Source: Clostridiales bacterium
Lineage (GTDB): Bacteria; Bacillota; Clostridia; Oscillospirales; Butyricicoccaceae
Direction of reading: 5' to 3'
Assembly: GCA_022775385.1 (NCBI GenBank)
Contig: JALFIV010000114.1
Span: 1-36,516, forward strand
Length of the DNA: 36,516 nucleotides
Shown: positions 24,778 to 32,523 of the stretch, piece by piece
Layout: every line of letters starts with the position of its first letter
How positions within the stretch are numbered: position 1 is the first letter of the stretch
Program-made: the position numbers and the translations under genes
The notes under the pieces: generated by a model
What the model saw: only the letters and a program-made list of their open reading frames with translations
What the model was told of the DNA's origin: nothing
Database searches by the model: none

Positions 24778-25491
24778 TTACTCCATCCAGCCGCGCAGTT
24801 TTTCGAGTATCTTGCGTTCCAGACGGGAGACCTGTACCTGAGAGACACCGAGTTCACGGGCGCACTGCTGCTGTGTTTGAGCGCGGAAAAAGCGGAGAAG
24901 CAGGAGTTTTCTTTCGCGCGGACTTAGTTTCTCCATTGCTTCGCGAAGCTCCAGATGCTCAAAGAAGGCGGTGTCCTGCGCTGGTCCCGGAATCATCTGC
25001 TCCAATGTACATCCGTCGTCTCCGATGGGTCGCTGGAGGTAATCTGCCGGGAGCATCGCTGTTTCACTTGCTGCAATCTCTTCCGGAGATAGACCAAGCT
25101 GTTCTGCCAGCTCATAAACCGTTGGTTCGCGCCCGTTTTGCTGAAACAACCGCTCTCGTTCCCGCGCAATATATGCCGCGGTACGCTTGGTAGTGCGGCT
25201 CACCTTAATCAGTCCGTCATCCCGCAGAAAACGTCGGATTTCTCCGCTGATTTTCGGAACTGCATAGGTAGAAAACTGCGTGCCGTATTCAGTATCAAAT
25301 CCATAGATTGCTTTGATCAGACCGATATTGCCGAGCTGAAACAGATCCTCCGATTCCACACCGCGTCCGGCGTATCGACTGACAATACTCCAGACAAGTG
25401 GTGCATTGTCCTGAACAAGATAATCCAGCGCGATTTTATCTCCCCGCTGTGCCGATTCGATCCGAGAAAAACGCTCTTGCTCTTCCGTCAT
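24778..25491 (-). CDS. sigF: RNA polymerase sporulation sigma factor SigF
   Basis: Sigma-70 family factor of 237 aa that drives forespore-specific transcription early in sporulation. Region 2 (NAPLVWSIVSRYAGRGVESEDLFQLGNIGLIKAI in pieces), region 3 (GREPTVYELAEQLGLSPEEI) and region 4 with its helix-turn-helix (QCARELGVSQVQVSRLERKILEKLR) are all present. Sequence alone could fit SigF or SigG, but its place as third gene after spoIIAA and spoIIAB defines SigF. Its ATG overlaps the spoIIAB stop (ATGA), typical of this operon. Activity should be held by the SpoIIAB protein encoded just upstream. Confidence 0.96.
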   Translation of the reverse strand: MTEEQERFSRIESAQRGDKIALDYLVQDNAPLVWSIVSRYAGRGVESEDLFQLGNIGLIKAIYGFDTEYGTQFSTYAVPKISGEIRRFLRDDGLIKVSRTTKRTAAYIARERERLFQQNGREPTVYELAEQLGLSPEEIAASETAMLPADYLQRPIGDDGCTLEQMIPGPAQDTAFFEHLELREAMEKLSPRERKLLLLRFFRAQTQQQCARELGVSQVQVSRLERKILEKLRGWME

Positions 25492-25943
25492 TCAGAATCT
25501 CCATCGGTGTTGCGGCGGCGGATGTGTTTGGTCAGCGTTACCTGTGTACCGATCCCCTCGCGGGAGCAGACACGGATGCGGTCCATGAAGTTCTCCATAA
25601 TTGTAAATCCCATCCCGGACCGTTCCTGATCTCCGGTTGTAAACAGCGGCTCACGCGCCTTTTTTACATCGGCAATGCCGCATCCCTTGTCCTTGATTTG
25701 GATTCGAATATCGCCGTTGTCATACAGCACCGCTGCCATGGTAATCGAGCCGCTTTCCTGCCGATAGGCATGTACAATACAATTGGTCACAGCCTCGCTG
25801 ACCGCCGTCTTGATGTCATTGAGTTCCTCCAGCGTAGGATCAAGCTGAGAGGCAAATGCGGCGATTGTCTGCCGTGCAAACGCCTCGTTGTTGGAACGGC
25901 TGTCAAACTTGACACTCATGCGATTGATTTCATTTCGTGCCAT
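25488..25943 (-). CDS. spoIIAB: Anti-sigma F factor / serine kinase SpoIIAB
   Basis: GHKL-fold ATPase of 151 aa that binds and inhibits SigF, and phosphorylates SpoIIAA. Motifs: N box with E-A-V-T-N (DIKTAVSEAVTNCIVHAY), G1 box IKDKGCGI, and G2 box SGMGFTIMENFMD. The start is ATG at 25943 with AGGAGGTG upstream; the coding region overlaps spoIIAA by 14 bases and sigF by 4, so the three proteins should be made in balanced amounts. The C-terminal tail is basic/acidic mixed and slightly extended (RRRNTDGDSE). Confidence 0.96.
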   Translation of the reverse strand: MARNEINRMSVKFDSRSNNEAFARQTIAAFASQLDPTLEELNDIKTAVSEAVTNCIVHAYRQESGSITMAAVLYDNGDIRIQIKDKGCGIADVKKAREPLFTTGDQERSGMGFTIMENFMDRIRVCSREGIGTQVTLTKHIRRRNTDGDSE

Positions 25944-26292
25944 TGGTACACACCTCCTGTTCGGTTTTCGGCATCTCCGGAATCATTGGCTCCATGCGGA
26001 TCCGGGATGTCAGCCCCGCGGTTTTCAGAATTCGTACTGCAAACGGCGGCGCGCCGACGATACAGAGCTTTTGACCGGCTCCCAGCGTGTTGCGCTGTGC
26101 ATTGAGCACCACGGCAATTCCGGAGCTATCCATAAATGTCAGTGTGGAAAAATCCAGAAAAATGCGGTCTGTCGAATAAAGTGTCATGATTTTTTCCAGA
26201 TATTCGATGCATTTTCCGGCCTCGTGATGATCCAATTCACCGCTGAAACGGATAAGAATCCCCTGAGGAATGCGGATGTGTGACAGTTTCAT
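25930..26292 (-). CDS. spoIIAA: Anti-anti-sigma factor SpoIIAA
   Basis: STAS-domain protein of 120 aa that releases SigF by binding SpoIIAB when unphosphorylated. The phosphorylation site is S57 in FMDSSGIAV, matching Bacillus Ser58. The rest of the STAS fold is clear (RFSGELDHHEA, IFLDFSTLTFMDSSG, KLCIVGAPPFAVRILKTAGL). ATG at 26292 follows AAGGAGGGCG. First gene of spoIIAA-spoIIAB-sigF, immediately after the folC terminator. I could not find a clear sigma-H promoter in the short gap. Confidence 0.95.
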   Translation of the reverse strand: MKLSHIRIPQGILIRFSGELDHHEAGKCIEYLEKIMTLYSTDRIFLDFSTLTFMDSSGIAVVLNAQRNTLGAGQKLCIVGAPPFAVRILKTAGLTSRIRMEPMIPEMPKTEQEVCTNGTK

Positions 26293-26311
26293 GATCGCCC
26301 TCCTTACTATG

Positions 26312-26349
26312 AGAATAAAAAATAGAGCTGCTCATCCGAACAGCTCTAT
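26312..26349 (-). terminator. Intrinsic terminator between folC and spoIIAA
   Basis: Stem ATAGAGCTG (26322-26330) and CAGCTCTAT (26341-26349). On the minus strand it is followed by a run of T (26321-26317) and ATTC. It should end most valS-folC transcripts just before the spoIIA operon; partial read-through is possible. Confidence 0.85.
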
Positions 26350-26373
26350 TATAGGGAATACTATATTTTTTTC

Positions 26374-27666
26374 TTAGTACTTTCTGTCGCCGCGAAGAAT
26401 CTTTTCGGCTTCTGAAGCGACATACAGCGATCCGCATACCACAATGACATCGTCTTCGTATGCAGAGGCACGGGCACGCCGCAGTGCGGAGCGTACATCG
26501 CCACAGTCGAATGCGTTTGTATAGGGAGAAAACTCACGGACACAAGACGCGATTTGCGAACTGGGAATAGAGCGAGGCGTATCCGCCGCGACCGCATAGA
26601 CATTGTCGGCGCGGCGTGTCAGCATCGCAATACACTCCCGGTATTGTTTGTCCTCAACCATGCCGAGAATCAGAGAAATCCCGCCGGGCGGGAGCATCTC
26701 ATCGAGCGTCGTACACAGAGCACTGACACCATCCAGATTGTGCGCGCCGTCAATCATCAGGAGCGGATCTTCGGAGACAACCTCCTGACGTGCCGGCATC
26801 AGTGCAGAGGCAAATGCCCGCTCAATGGCAAGATCCGGAATTGGCCAGCCTTTTTTGCGGAGGCAAAGCAGGACTTCATACGCGGTGGCGGCATTCTCTA
26901 TCTGATGAGAACCGATCATTCTGATGGAAAGCTCATGTCCTTTACAGATGAACTTGCTGCCGCTGAAATCGCTCGAAATCAACTCGGGAGAGAGTGTTTC
27001 GATGTAATCCGCATTTACCTCATGACAACGCTGCATGAGAACCTCGGGAACGCCGCCGGGCTGTTTGGGCGCACAGATCAAAACGGTACCGGGCTTGACG
27101 ATATGGCTTTTGTCCGCGGCAATTTCTTCCACGGTGTTTCCCAAAACCGCCATGTGATCGAGTGCGATATGCGTGATCACCGCCGCCTCCGGCGCATCAA
27201 TAACGTTTGTGGCGTCAAACCGGCCGCCGAGTCCAACCTCGAGCACGACGATATCACAGTTCTTTTCTGCATAATACAGCAAGGCGAGTGCGGTGGTAAA
27301 TTCGAATTCCCCGATGGTCTCCCCTTCAGCCAGATGCAGGTTATGCTCTGCCTGTGCTACGCGGGCGGCGTAAGCAGAGAGCTCTTCAGCCGAAATCCAC
27401 TGACGGTCGATCTGAATCCGCTCGCGGAAATCCAGAACATACGGAGAGATAAACAAACCGGTTCGATATCCGCTCTGTTCCAGTGCCGCGGCAGTCAGCA
27501 GGGCTGTGCTCCCCTTCCCGTTCGTCCCCGCAATGTGGACGAAGCGGAGGGAACACTGCGGATCACCGAGCGCATGCATCAGTGCACGGATGCGGTTCAG
27601 ACTCGGTGTTCCGCTGAATCTGCCGTGGGAATGAATCATCTCCAGCGTCTGCTGAATGGATTCCAT
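26374..27666 (-). CDS. folC: Bifunctional folylpolyglutamate synthase / dihydrofolate synthase
   Basis: Mur-ligase family enzyme of 430 aa that adds glutamate to dihydropteroate and folates. The N-terminal P-loop is G47-TNGKGS53, followed by the GLFISPYVLDFRERIQID folate-site loop, then VLEVGLGGRFDATNV and THIALDHMAVLG, which are the ATP/Mg-binding segments. The C-terminal domain opens with MIDGAHNLDGV, the second substrate site. Start is ATG at 27666 with a TGATG-like junction just 2 bp after valS ends, so the two genes are co-transcribed. Whether it makes dihydrofolate as well as polyglutamate cannot be told, as no other folate genes are in view. Confidence 0.95.
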   Translation of the reverse strand: MESIQQTLEMIHSHGRFSGTPSLNRIRALMHALGDPQCSLRFVHIAGTNGKGSTALLTAAALEQSGYRTGLFISPYVLDFRERIQIDRQWISAEELSAYAARVAQAEHNLHLAEGETIGEFEFTTALALLYYAEKNCDIVVLEVGLGGRFDATNVIDAPEAAVITHIALDHMAVLGNTVEEIAADKSHIVKPGTVLICAPKQPGGVPEVLMQRCHEVNADYIETLSPELISSDFSGSKFICKGHELSIRMIGSHQIENAATAYEVLLCLRKKGWPIPDLAIERAFASALMPARQEVVSEDPLLMIDGAHNLDGVSALCTTLDEMLPPGGISLILGMVEDKQYRECIAMLTRRADNVYAVAADTPRSIPSSQIASCVREFSPYTNAFDCGDVRSALRRARASAYEDDVIVVCGSLYVASEAEKILRGDRKY

Positions 27667-27668
27667 AA

Positions 27669-30308
27669 TTATTCTCCAAGGGATGCAAGGCTTTCATTCA
27701 GCTTTGCGATCTGCTCGCGCAGCTTCTCTGACTTGACCTTTTCACCTTCGACAACAGCTTCCGGCGCCTTGTTCAGGAAGCCCGGATTTCCAAGCTTCTT
27801 TTCGATAAAGGACAGATCCTTTTCTGCCTTCCTGAGCTCCTTGTTCAGGCGGGCACGCTCCTTGTCGAAATCGATCAGCTCATTCATCGGCAGATACATT
27901 TGGACATCGCCGGTTACGATGGAAACCATCTTTGCGGCATCTGCCGGTGCCTCGGACTGAACTGTCAGATCACTTGCATATGCCAGCTTGAGGAAGCATG
28001 CCTTGCCATCGGCAAAAACATCACGGTGCTCCTCTCCGGTGACAACATAGACCTGCGCCTTGCGGGACGGCGGGACATTCATCTCATTTCGGCGTACGCG
28101 GATTGCACGGATGCTCTCCATCAGCAGTTCCATCTGACCCTCTTCCTTGGCGAAGCACAGATCCTCGCGGTACGTCGGCCACTGGGAAAGCATGATGGTT
28201 TCGCCCTCATGCGGCAGTGCGAGCCAGATCGTCTCCGTGATGAACGGCATAAACGGATGGAGCAGCTGCATTGCACCGGACAGAACATAGCAGAGGACGT
28301 TCTGAACATTCTCGCAGGTCTCTACATCATCCTTATTCTGCAGACGGGTCTTTGCAATCTCAATATACCAATCGCAGAATACATCCCAGATAAAGTCGTA
28401 CAACTTCTGCGCAGCAATACCCAGTTCGTACTTGTCGATGTTGGTGGTGACATCCTGAACCAGCGTGTTGTACTGGGACAGAATCCACTTGTCCTCCATG
28501 GTCAGCTTTTCCGGAAGCTGAACCTTGTCAATGGTCAGATTCATCTGGATGAAGCGGGATGCATTCCAGATCTTATTGCAGAAGTTGCGGCTTGCCTCAA
28601 CACGTGCCTGAGAATAGCGCATATCGTTTCCGGGCGAATTGCCGGTTGCAAGCGTGAAGCGCAGCGCGTCTGCGCCGTACTGCTCGATGACCTTCAGCGG
28701 GTCAATGCCATTGCCCAGTGATTTGGACATCTTGCGTCCCTGCTCATCGCGGACCAGACCGTGAATATAAACCGTCTTGAACGGTACTTCCTTCATGTGC
28801 TCCATGCCGGAAAAAATCATGCGGGCAACCCAGAAGAAGATGATATCATAGCCGGTGACCAGCGTATCCGTCGGATAGAAGTACTCCAGCTCCTTGGTCT
28901 TGTCCGGCCATCCGAGCGTAGAGAACGGCCACAGCGCGGACGAGAACCAGGTGTCCAGAACGTCTTCTTCCTGATGGATGTGGGTACCGCCGCACTTCGG
29001 GCAGACCGTGACATCTTCCTTGGAAACCGTCATCTCACCGCAGTCGTCGCAGTAGTATGCCGGAATCTGATGACCCCACCACAGCTGACGGGAGATGCAC
29101 CAGTCGTGGACATTCTCCATCCAGCGCATATAGGTCTTGCTGAAGCGATCCGGAACGAACTTGATTTCGCCCTCTTCGACAACGCGCATCGCGTCCTTCG
29201 CCAGCGGCGCCATCTTGACAAACCACTGTGCCGAGGTGATCGGTTCAACTGTCGTACCGCAGCGATAACAGGTGCCGACGTTGTGAGTGTGATCTTCGAT
29301 CTTGACCAGACGGCCTTCTGCCTCCAGATCTGCAATGACCGCCTTGCGGCACTCGTAGCGGTCCATACCCTCGTATTTGCCGCCGTTTGCATTGACGGTT
29401 GCATCGTCGTTGAACACCAGAATCTGCTCCAGATTGTGGCGCAGACCCATCTCAAAGTCGTTCGGGTCGTGGCACGGCGTGGTCTTGACACAGCCGGTAC
29501 CGAATTCCTTATCGACATAATCGTCGGCAAAGATCGGGATCTCACGTCCGATGATCGGCAGGATTGCCTTTTTGCCGATCAGATGCTGATAGCGCTCGTC
29601 GTTCGGATTGACTGCAACGCCGGTATCGCCCATGAAGGTCTCCGGACGGGTGGTTGCGACGATAACACATTCGTCGGAATCCTTGATATCATACTTGATA
29701 TACCACAGCTTGCCTGGCTGCGTTTCATATTCAACCTCGGCATCGGACAGTGCGGTTGCACAATGCGGGCACCAGTTGATGATGCGGGAGCCCTTGTAGA
29801 TCAGACCCTTGTTGTACAGGTTGACAAAGACTTCCTTGACCGCTTTGGAACAGCCCTCGTCCATCGTGAAGCGCTCACGGCGCCAGTCACAGGAGGAGCC
29901 GAGCTTCTTCAGCTGCTCGATGATGCGGTTGCCGTACTGGTTCTTCCAGTCCCAGACGCGCTCGAGGAACTTCTCTCGGCCGAGATCGTAGCGGGTCAGA
30001 CCCTCCTCCTTGCGGAGGTTCTCCTCTACCTTGATCTGTGTTGCGATACCGGCATGGTCGGTACCCGGCATCCACAGTGCAGAATAGCCCTGCATGCGCT
30101 TGGTACGGATCAGAATATCCTGCAGGGTTTCGTCAAATGCATGGCCCATGTGCAGCTGACCCGTGACATTCGGGGGCGGAATGACAATCGTATACGGTTT
30201 TTTGTTCTCATCTACTTCTGCATTGAAGTAGCCGTTTTCTTCCCATTTCTGATAGAGCTTTTCCTCTGTCGCACTGGGATCATACGTCTTTGGCAGTTCG
30301 TTTGTCAC
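27669..30308 (-). CDS. valS: Valine--tRNA ligase
   Basis: Class I synthetase of 879 aa that charges tRNA-Val and edits threonine. HIGH-type motif is H53-MGH56 and the KMSKS loop is K526-MSKS530. The CP1 editing domain (about 190-350, with [15 protein letters not shown]) and the zinc-ribbon cysteines ([16 protein letters not shown]) are present, as is the C-terminal coiled-coil arm ([22 protein letters not shown]) that binds tRNA. The start is a GTG at 30308 with AGGGAG about 11 bases upstream; no in-frame ATG is near. Expression is under the valine T-box upstream, and folC follows directly. Confidence 0.97.
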   Translation of the reverse strand: MTNELPKTYDPSATEEKLYQKWEENGYFNAEVDENKKPYTIVIPPPNVTGQLHMGHAFDETLQDILIRTKRMQGYSALWMPGTDHAGIATQIKVEENLRKEEGLTRYDLGREKFLERVWDWKNQYGNRIIEQLKKLGSSCDWRRERFTMDEGCSKAVKEVFVNLYNKGLIYKGSRIINWCPHCATALSDAEVEYETQPGKLWYIKYDIKDSDECVIVATTRPETFMGDTGVAVNPNDERYQHLIGKKAILPIIGREIPIFADDYVDKEFGTGCVKTTPCHDPNDFEMGLRHNLEQILVFNDDATVNANGGKYEGMDRYECRKAVIADLEAEGRLVKIEDHTHNVGTCYRCGTTVEPITSAQWFVKMAPLAKDAMRVVEEGEIKFVPDRFSKTYMRWMENVHDWCISRQLWWGHQIPAYYCDDCGEMTVSKEDVTVCPKCGGTHIHQEEDVLDTWFSSALWPFSTLGWPDKTKELEYFYPTDTLVTGYDIIFFWVARMIFSGMEHMKEVPFKTVYIHGLVRDEQGRKMSKSLGNGIDPLKVIEQYGADALRFTLATGNSPGNDMRYSQARVEASRNFCNKIWNASRFIQMNLTIDKVQLPEKLTMEDKWILSQYNTLVQDVTTNIDKYELGIAAQKLYDFIWDVFCDWYIEIAKTRLQNKDDVETCENVQNVLCYVLSGAMQLLHPFMPFITETIWLALPHEGETIMLSQWPTYREDLCFAKEEGQMELLMESIRAIRVRRNEMNVPPSRKAQVYVVTGEEHRDVFADGKACFLKLAYASDLTVQSEAPADAAKMVSIVTGDVQMYLPMNELIDFDKERARLNKELRKAEKDLSFIEKKLGNPGFLNKAPEAVVEGEKVKSEKLREQIAKLNESLASLGE

Positions 30309-30365
30309 AGCAAACAGTCTCCCTTCATTATGATATAATATAACTGGTATCTTCTCTTAGCAAAA

Positions 30366-30622
30366 AAGGCCGCAGAAAAAAGAAAAGCCTCCGCCCCGAT
30401 TCAGGGCGAAGACAAACTCTCCGTGGTACCACCTAAAATTCATGTCGAAACATGCACTCAAAAGCCGATAACGGGGCTTACCGGGCAGACCTACTGACGG
30501 TTCAGTCTGCCGACTCCGAAGCGACCTTCCGCATCTCTCCGCCAAGGCTTGCACCGACCGCCTTTTCTCTGTGCTGGAGGGGAATGCGTACTCCTCTTCT
30601 TCTGCGTCTGCTATTCAAATCT
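30366..30622 (-). promoter_or_regulatory. T-box riboswitch, valine (specifier GTC), upstream of valS
   Basis: Minus-strand leader. The T-box core AGGTGGTACCACGG occupies 30434-30421, followed by a terminator hairpin (about 30413-30387) and a T-rich tract to 30376. Stem I has CAGAGA and GGTGCAAG elements. The likely specifier GTC (Val) is at 30525-30523, followed by GCTTCGGAG, aligned exactly with the codon position in the alaS leader. Uncharged tRNA-Val should favour read-through into valS-folC. Confidence 0.92.
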
Positions 30623-30627
30623 CAATT

Positions 30628-30656
30628 ATTATAATATGTTTATAGTGGGTTGTCAA
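30628..30656 (-). promoter_or_regulatory. Consensus sigma-A promoter of the valS leader
   Basis: On the minus strand TTGACA (30656-30651), a 17-bp spacer, and TATAAT (30633-30628). Both hexamers are perfect, so initiation should be strong and control left to the T-box. Confidence 0.92.
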
Positions 30657-30714
30657 GGTGGAAAAGGCGTATTTTCTCTCCCTTTTGCTTCCAATGTGTG
30701 TAAAGTGGTATAGT

Positions 30715-30743
30715 TTGCTATTGGAACGCAACTGTGTTAGAAT
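30715..30743 (+). promoter_or_regulatory. Promoter of the small membrane protein gene
   Basis: TTGCTA (30715-30720) and TAGAAT (30738-30743) with a 17-bp spacer, about 37 bp before the start codon and divergent from the valS promoter. Confidence 0.65.
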
Positions 30744-30780
30744 AGAGACAATGATAACAGACCGGAAGGAGAAACACAAA

Positions 30781-31086
30781 ATGAACGGTTCCACTATTAT
30801 TTTCGGTGTTGCGGGTGTTATGCTGCTGATCGTCAGCCTGTATGAGCTGATTACGGATAAGGCGCTGCTCAATAAAACGATCTATGATAAGTATACCAAA
30901 GAATCTGCTGATCAATACGTTCGTCAAGAGGGACTCTGGGGCGTGTTCATCTCTGCCGGCGCCCTGCTCCTTGCCCTGAGTTATTGGAAGGATTTCGGAA
31001 AGATTCTGGTTGTCTGTACCGCAGTTTTGATCCTTCTGGGAATATTGATGACGTTTCTGGCATCCAAAAAGCTGGAAGACAAGTAA
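30781..31086 (+). CDS. Small membrane protein of unknown function
   Basis: I do not recognise the family. The 101-aa product has three hydrophobic helices (about residues 5-24, 55-69 and 74-94) separated by a soluble loop (KALLNKTIYDKYTKESADQYVRQEG) and a charged C-terminus (SKKLEDK). ATG 30781 follows AAGGAGAAA and a promoter; a longer frame from 30658 would include the promoter and was rejected. It stands alone between the divergent valS leader and the pheS leader. The soluble loop is rich in Lys, Asp and Tyr and has no known motif. Confidence 0.85.
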   Translation: MNGSTIIFGVAGVMLLIVSLYELITDKALLNKTIYDKYTKESADQYVRQEGLWGVFISAGALLLALSYWKDFGKILVVCTAVLILLGILMTFLASKKLEDK

Positions 31087-31124
31087 AGAAGCCATGATTC
31101 GGGGAACTTTTTCTGTTTCATGCC

Positions 31125-31153
31125 TTGCACTCTGCAGTAAAATGTGATATAAA
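31125..31153 (+). promoter_or_regulatory. Sigma-A promoter of the pheS leader
   Basis: TTGCAC (31125-31130), a 17-bp spacer and TATAAA (31148-31153). Confidence 0.78.
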
Positions 31154-31159
31154 TAATTG

Positions 31160-31426
31160 TATATTGCATAAAGAAACAGGCGAGGAACGGGAAGAGTATC
31201 CGTTCTCTCTGCAGAAACAGAGAAAGGCAGTCATCGGCTGGAAGCTGCCTGCTGCATGGGATGGAGAAGTTCGCCCGGGAGCTCCGGTGAAGAAACGCAT
31301 CGGCGGAATGCCACGTTACGGCTGTTGAGTGCCCGCGTACGCGGGAATTCGGGTGGTACCGCGGAAGTGCCTGTGTAACCTTTCGTCCCTTATGTTTGTG
31401 TCAAGGGGATGAGAGGTTTTGTTTTT
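31160..31426 (+). promoter_or_regulatory. T-box riboswitch, phenylalanine (specifier TTC), upstream of pheST
   Basis: Leader with CAGAGAAAGGC and GGCTGGAAG in stem I and likely specifier TTC (Phe) at 31270-31272, followed by GCCCGGGAG in the same arrangement as the other two leaders. The T-box core CGGGTGGTACCGCGG is at 31350-31364. The terminator stem pairs AACCTTTCGTCCCTT (from 31377) with AAGGGGATGAGAGGTT, followed by a T-rich tail near 31416-31426. It should control pheS and pheT together. Confidence 0.92.
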
Positions 31427-31455
31427 GTAAAATAACAGCAAGGAGTTGTTCTTGA

Positions 31456-32481
31456 ATGAAGGAAAAATTACAATCCATTCGGGAGATGGCTGCAGAGGCT
31501 ATGGCTGCCTGTGCTGACTCCCGTGAGCTTGATGCGATCCGCGTCAAATACCTCGGCAAAAAGGGTGAGGTCACGGCTCTGATGAAGAATATGCGCAGCC
31601 TCTCTCCGGAGGAACGTCCGGCGTTTGGTCAGATGGTCAATGACCTCCGCTCTGCGATTGAAGCGGGTCTGGCTGAGAACAAGGAGCGTCTGGAAGCAAT
31701 TGCCCTCGAGCGCAAGCTCAAGAGCGAGACACTGGATGTCACGATGCCGGGCACTGAAATTCCGATCGGCAAGAAGCATCCGATCAATCTTGTTCTGGAT
31801 GAAGTCAAGGATATTTTTATCGGCATGGGATTCTCTGTCGCAGAGGGTCCGGATGTCGAGTCCGACTACTACAATTTCGAAGCCCTGAACATTCCGAAGG
31901 ATCATCCGGCACGCGATACGCAGGACACCTTCTATGTATCCGACAACGTCGTTCTCCGCACGCAGACCTCTCCGATTCAGATCCGCACGATGGAAAACAA
32001 GAAGCCGCCGATCCGCATCATTGCACCGGGCCGTGTATTCCGCAGCGATGACGTCGATGCGACCCATTCCCCGCTGTTCCATCAGATCGAAGGTCTGGTC
32101 ATCGACAAAGGCATCCGCATGTCCGATCTGAAGGGCATTCTGGAAATGTTTGCGAAGAAGCTGTACGGCGAGGAGACGGTTGTCCGCTTCCGTCCGCACC
32201 ACTTCCCGTTCACCGAGCCGTCCGCAGAGATGGACTATCAGTGCTTCCAGTGCCACGGCAAGGATCCGAATTGTTCGGTATGCCACGGTGAGGGCTGGAT
32301 TGAAATTCTGGGCTGCGGCATGGTTCACCCGAAGGTTCTCGAGGTCTGCGGCATTGATCCGGATGAGTATTCGGGCTATGCTTTCGGCATCGGTCTGGAG
32401 CGTCTGGTCATGGGCCGGTTTAAGATCACAGATATCCGCAATTTCTACGAGAACGATGTGCGTTTCCTGCACCAGTTCTAA
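31456..32481 (+). CDS. pheS: Phenylalanine--tRNA ligase alpha subunit
   Basis: Catalytic subunit of the alpha2-beta2 PheRS, 341 aa. An N-terminal coiled coil (1-90) that binds tRNA-Phe leads into the class II core with VAEGPDVESDYYNFEALN, the motif 2 segment (PGRVFRSDDVDATHSPLFHQIEGL) and motif 3 (GFAFGIGLERLVMGRF-like, here GYAFGIGLERL). The cysteine pairs CFQC and CSVC before GWIEILGCGMVHP are normal for Firmicutes PheS. ATG 31456 follows AAGGAG. It is 42 bp upstream of pheT, under the phenylalanine T-box. Confidence 0.98.
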   Translation: MKEKLQSIREMAAEAMAACADSRELDAIRVKYLGKKGEVTALMKNMRSLSPEERPAFGQMVNDLRSAIEAGLAENKERLEAIALERKLKSETLDVTMPGTEIPIGKKHPINLVLDEVKDIFIGMGFSVAEGPDVESDYYNFEALNIPKDHPARDTQDTFYVSDNVVLRTQTSPIQIRTMENKKPPIRIIAPGRVFRSDDVDATHSPLFHQIEGLVIDKGIRMSDLKGILEMFAKKLYGEETVVRFRPHHFPFTEPSAEMDYQCFQCHGKDPNCSVCHGEGWIEILGCGMVHPKVLEVCGIDPDEYSGYAFGIGLERLVMGRFKITDIRNFYENDVRFLHQF

Positions 32482-32523
32482 ACACAGACAGTATCAAATT
32501 ATATAGATTTGGAGGAATGAAAC

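Noticed and set aside
28761-30338. Plus-strand open frame of 525 codons opposite valS
   Set aside because: Shadow of valS, with no domain, promoter or ribosome site. Similar long shadows opposite alaS, pheS, the U32 gene, pcrA and folC were left out for the same reason.
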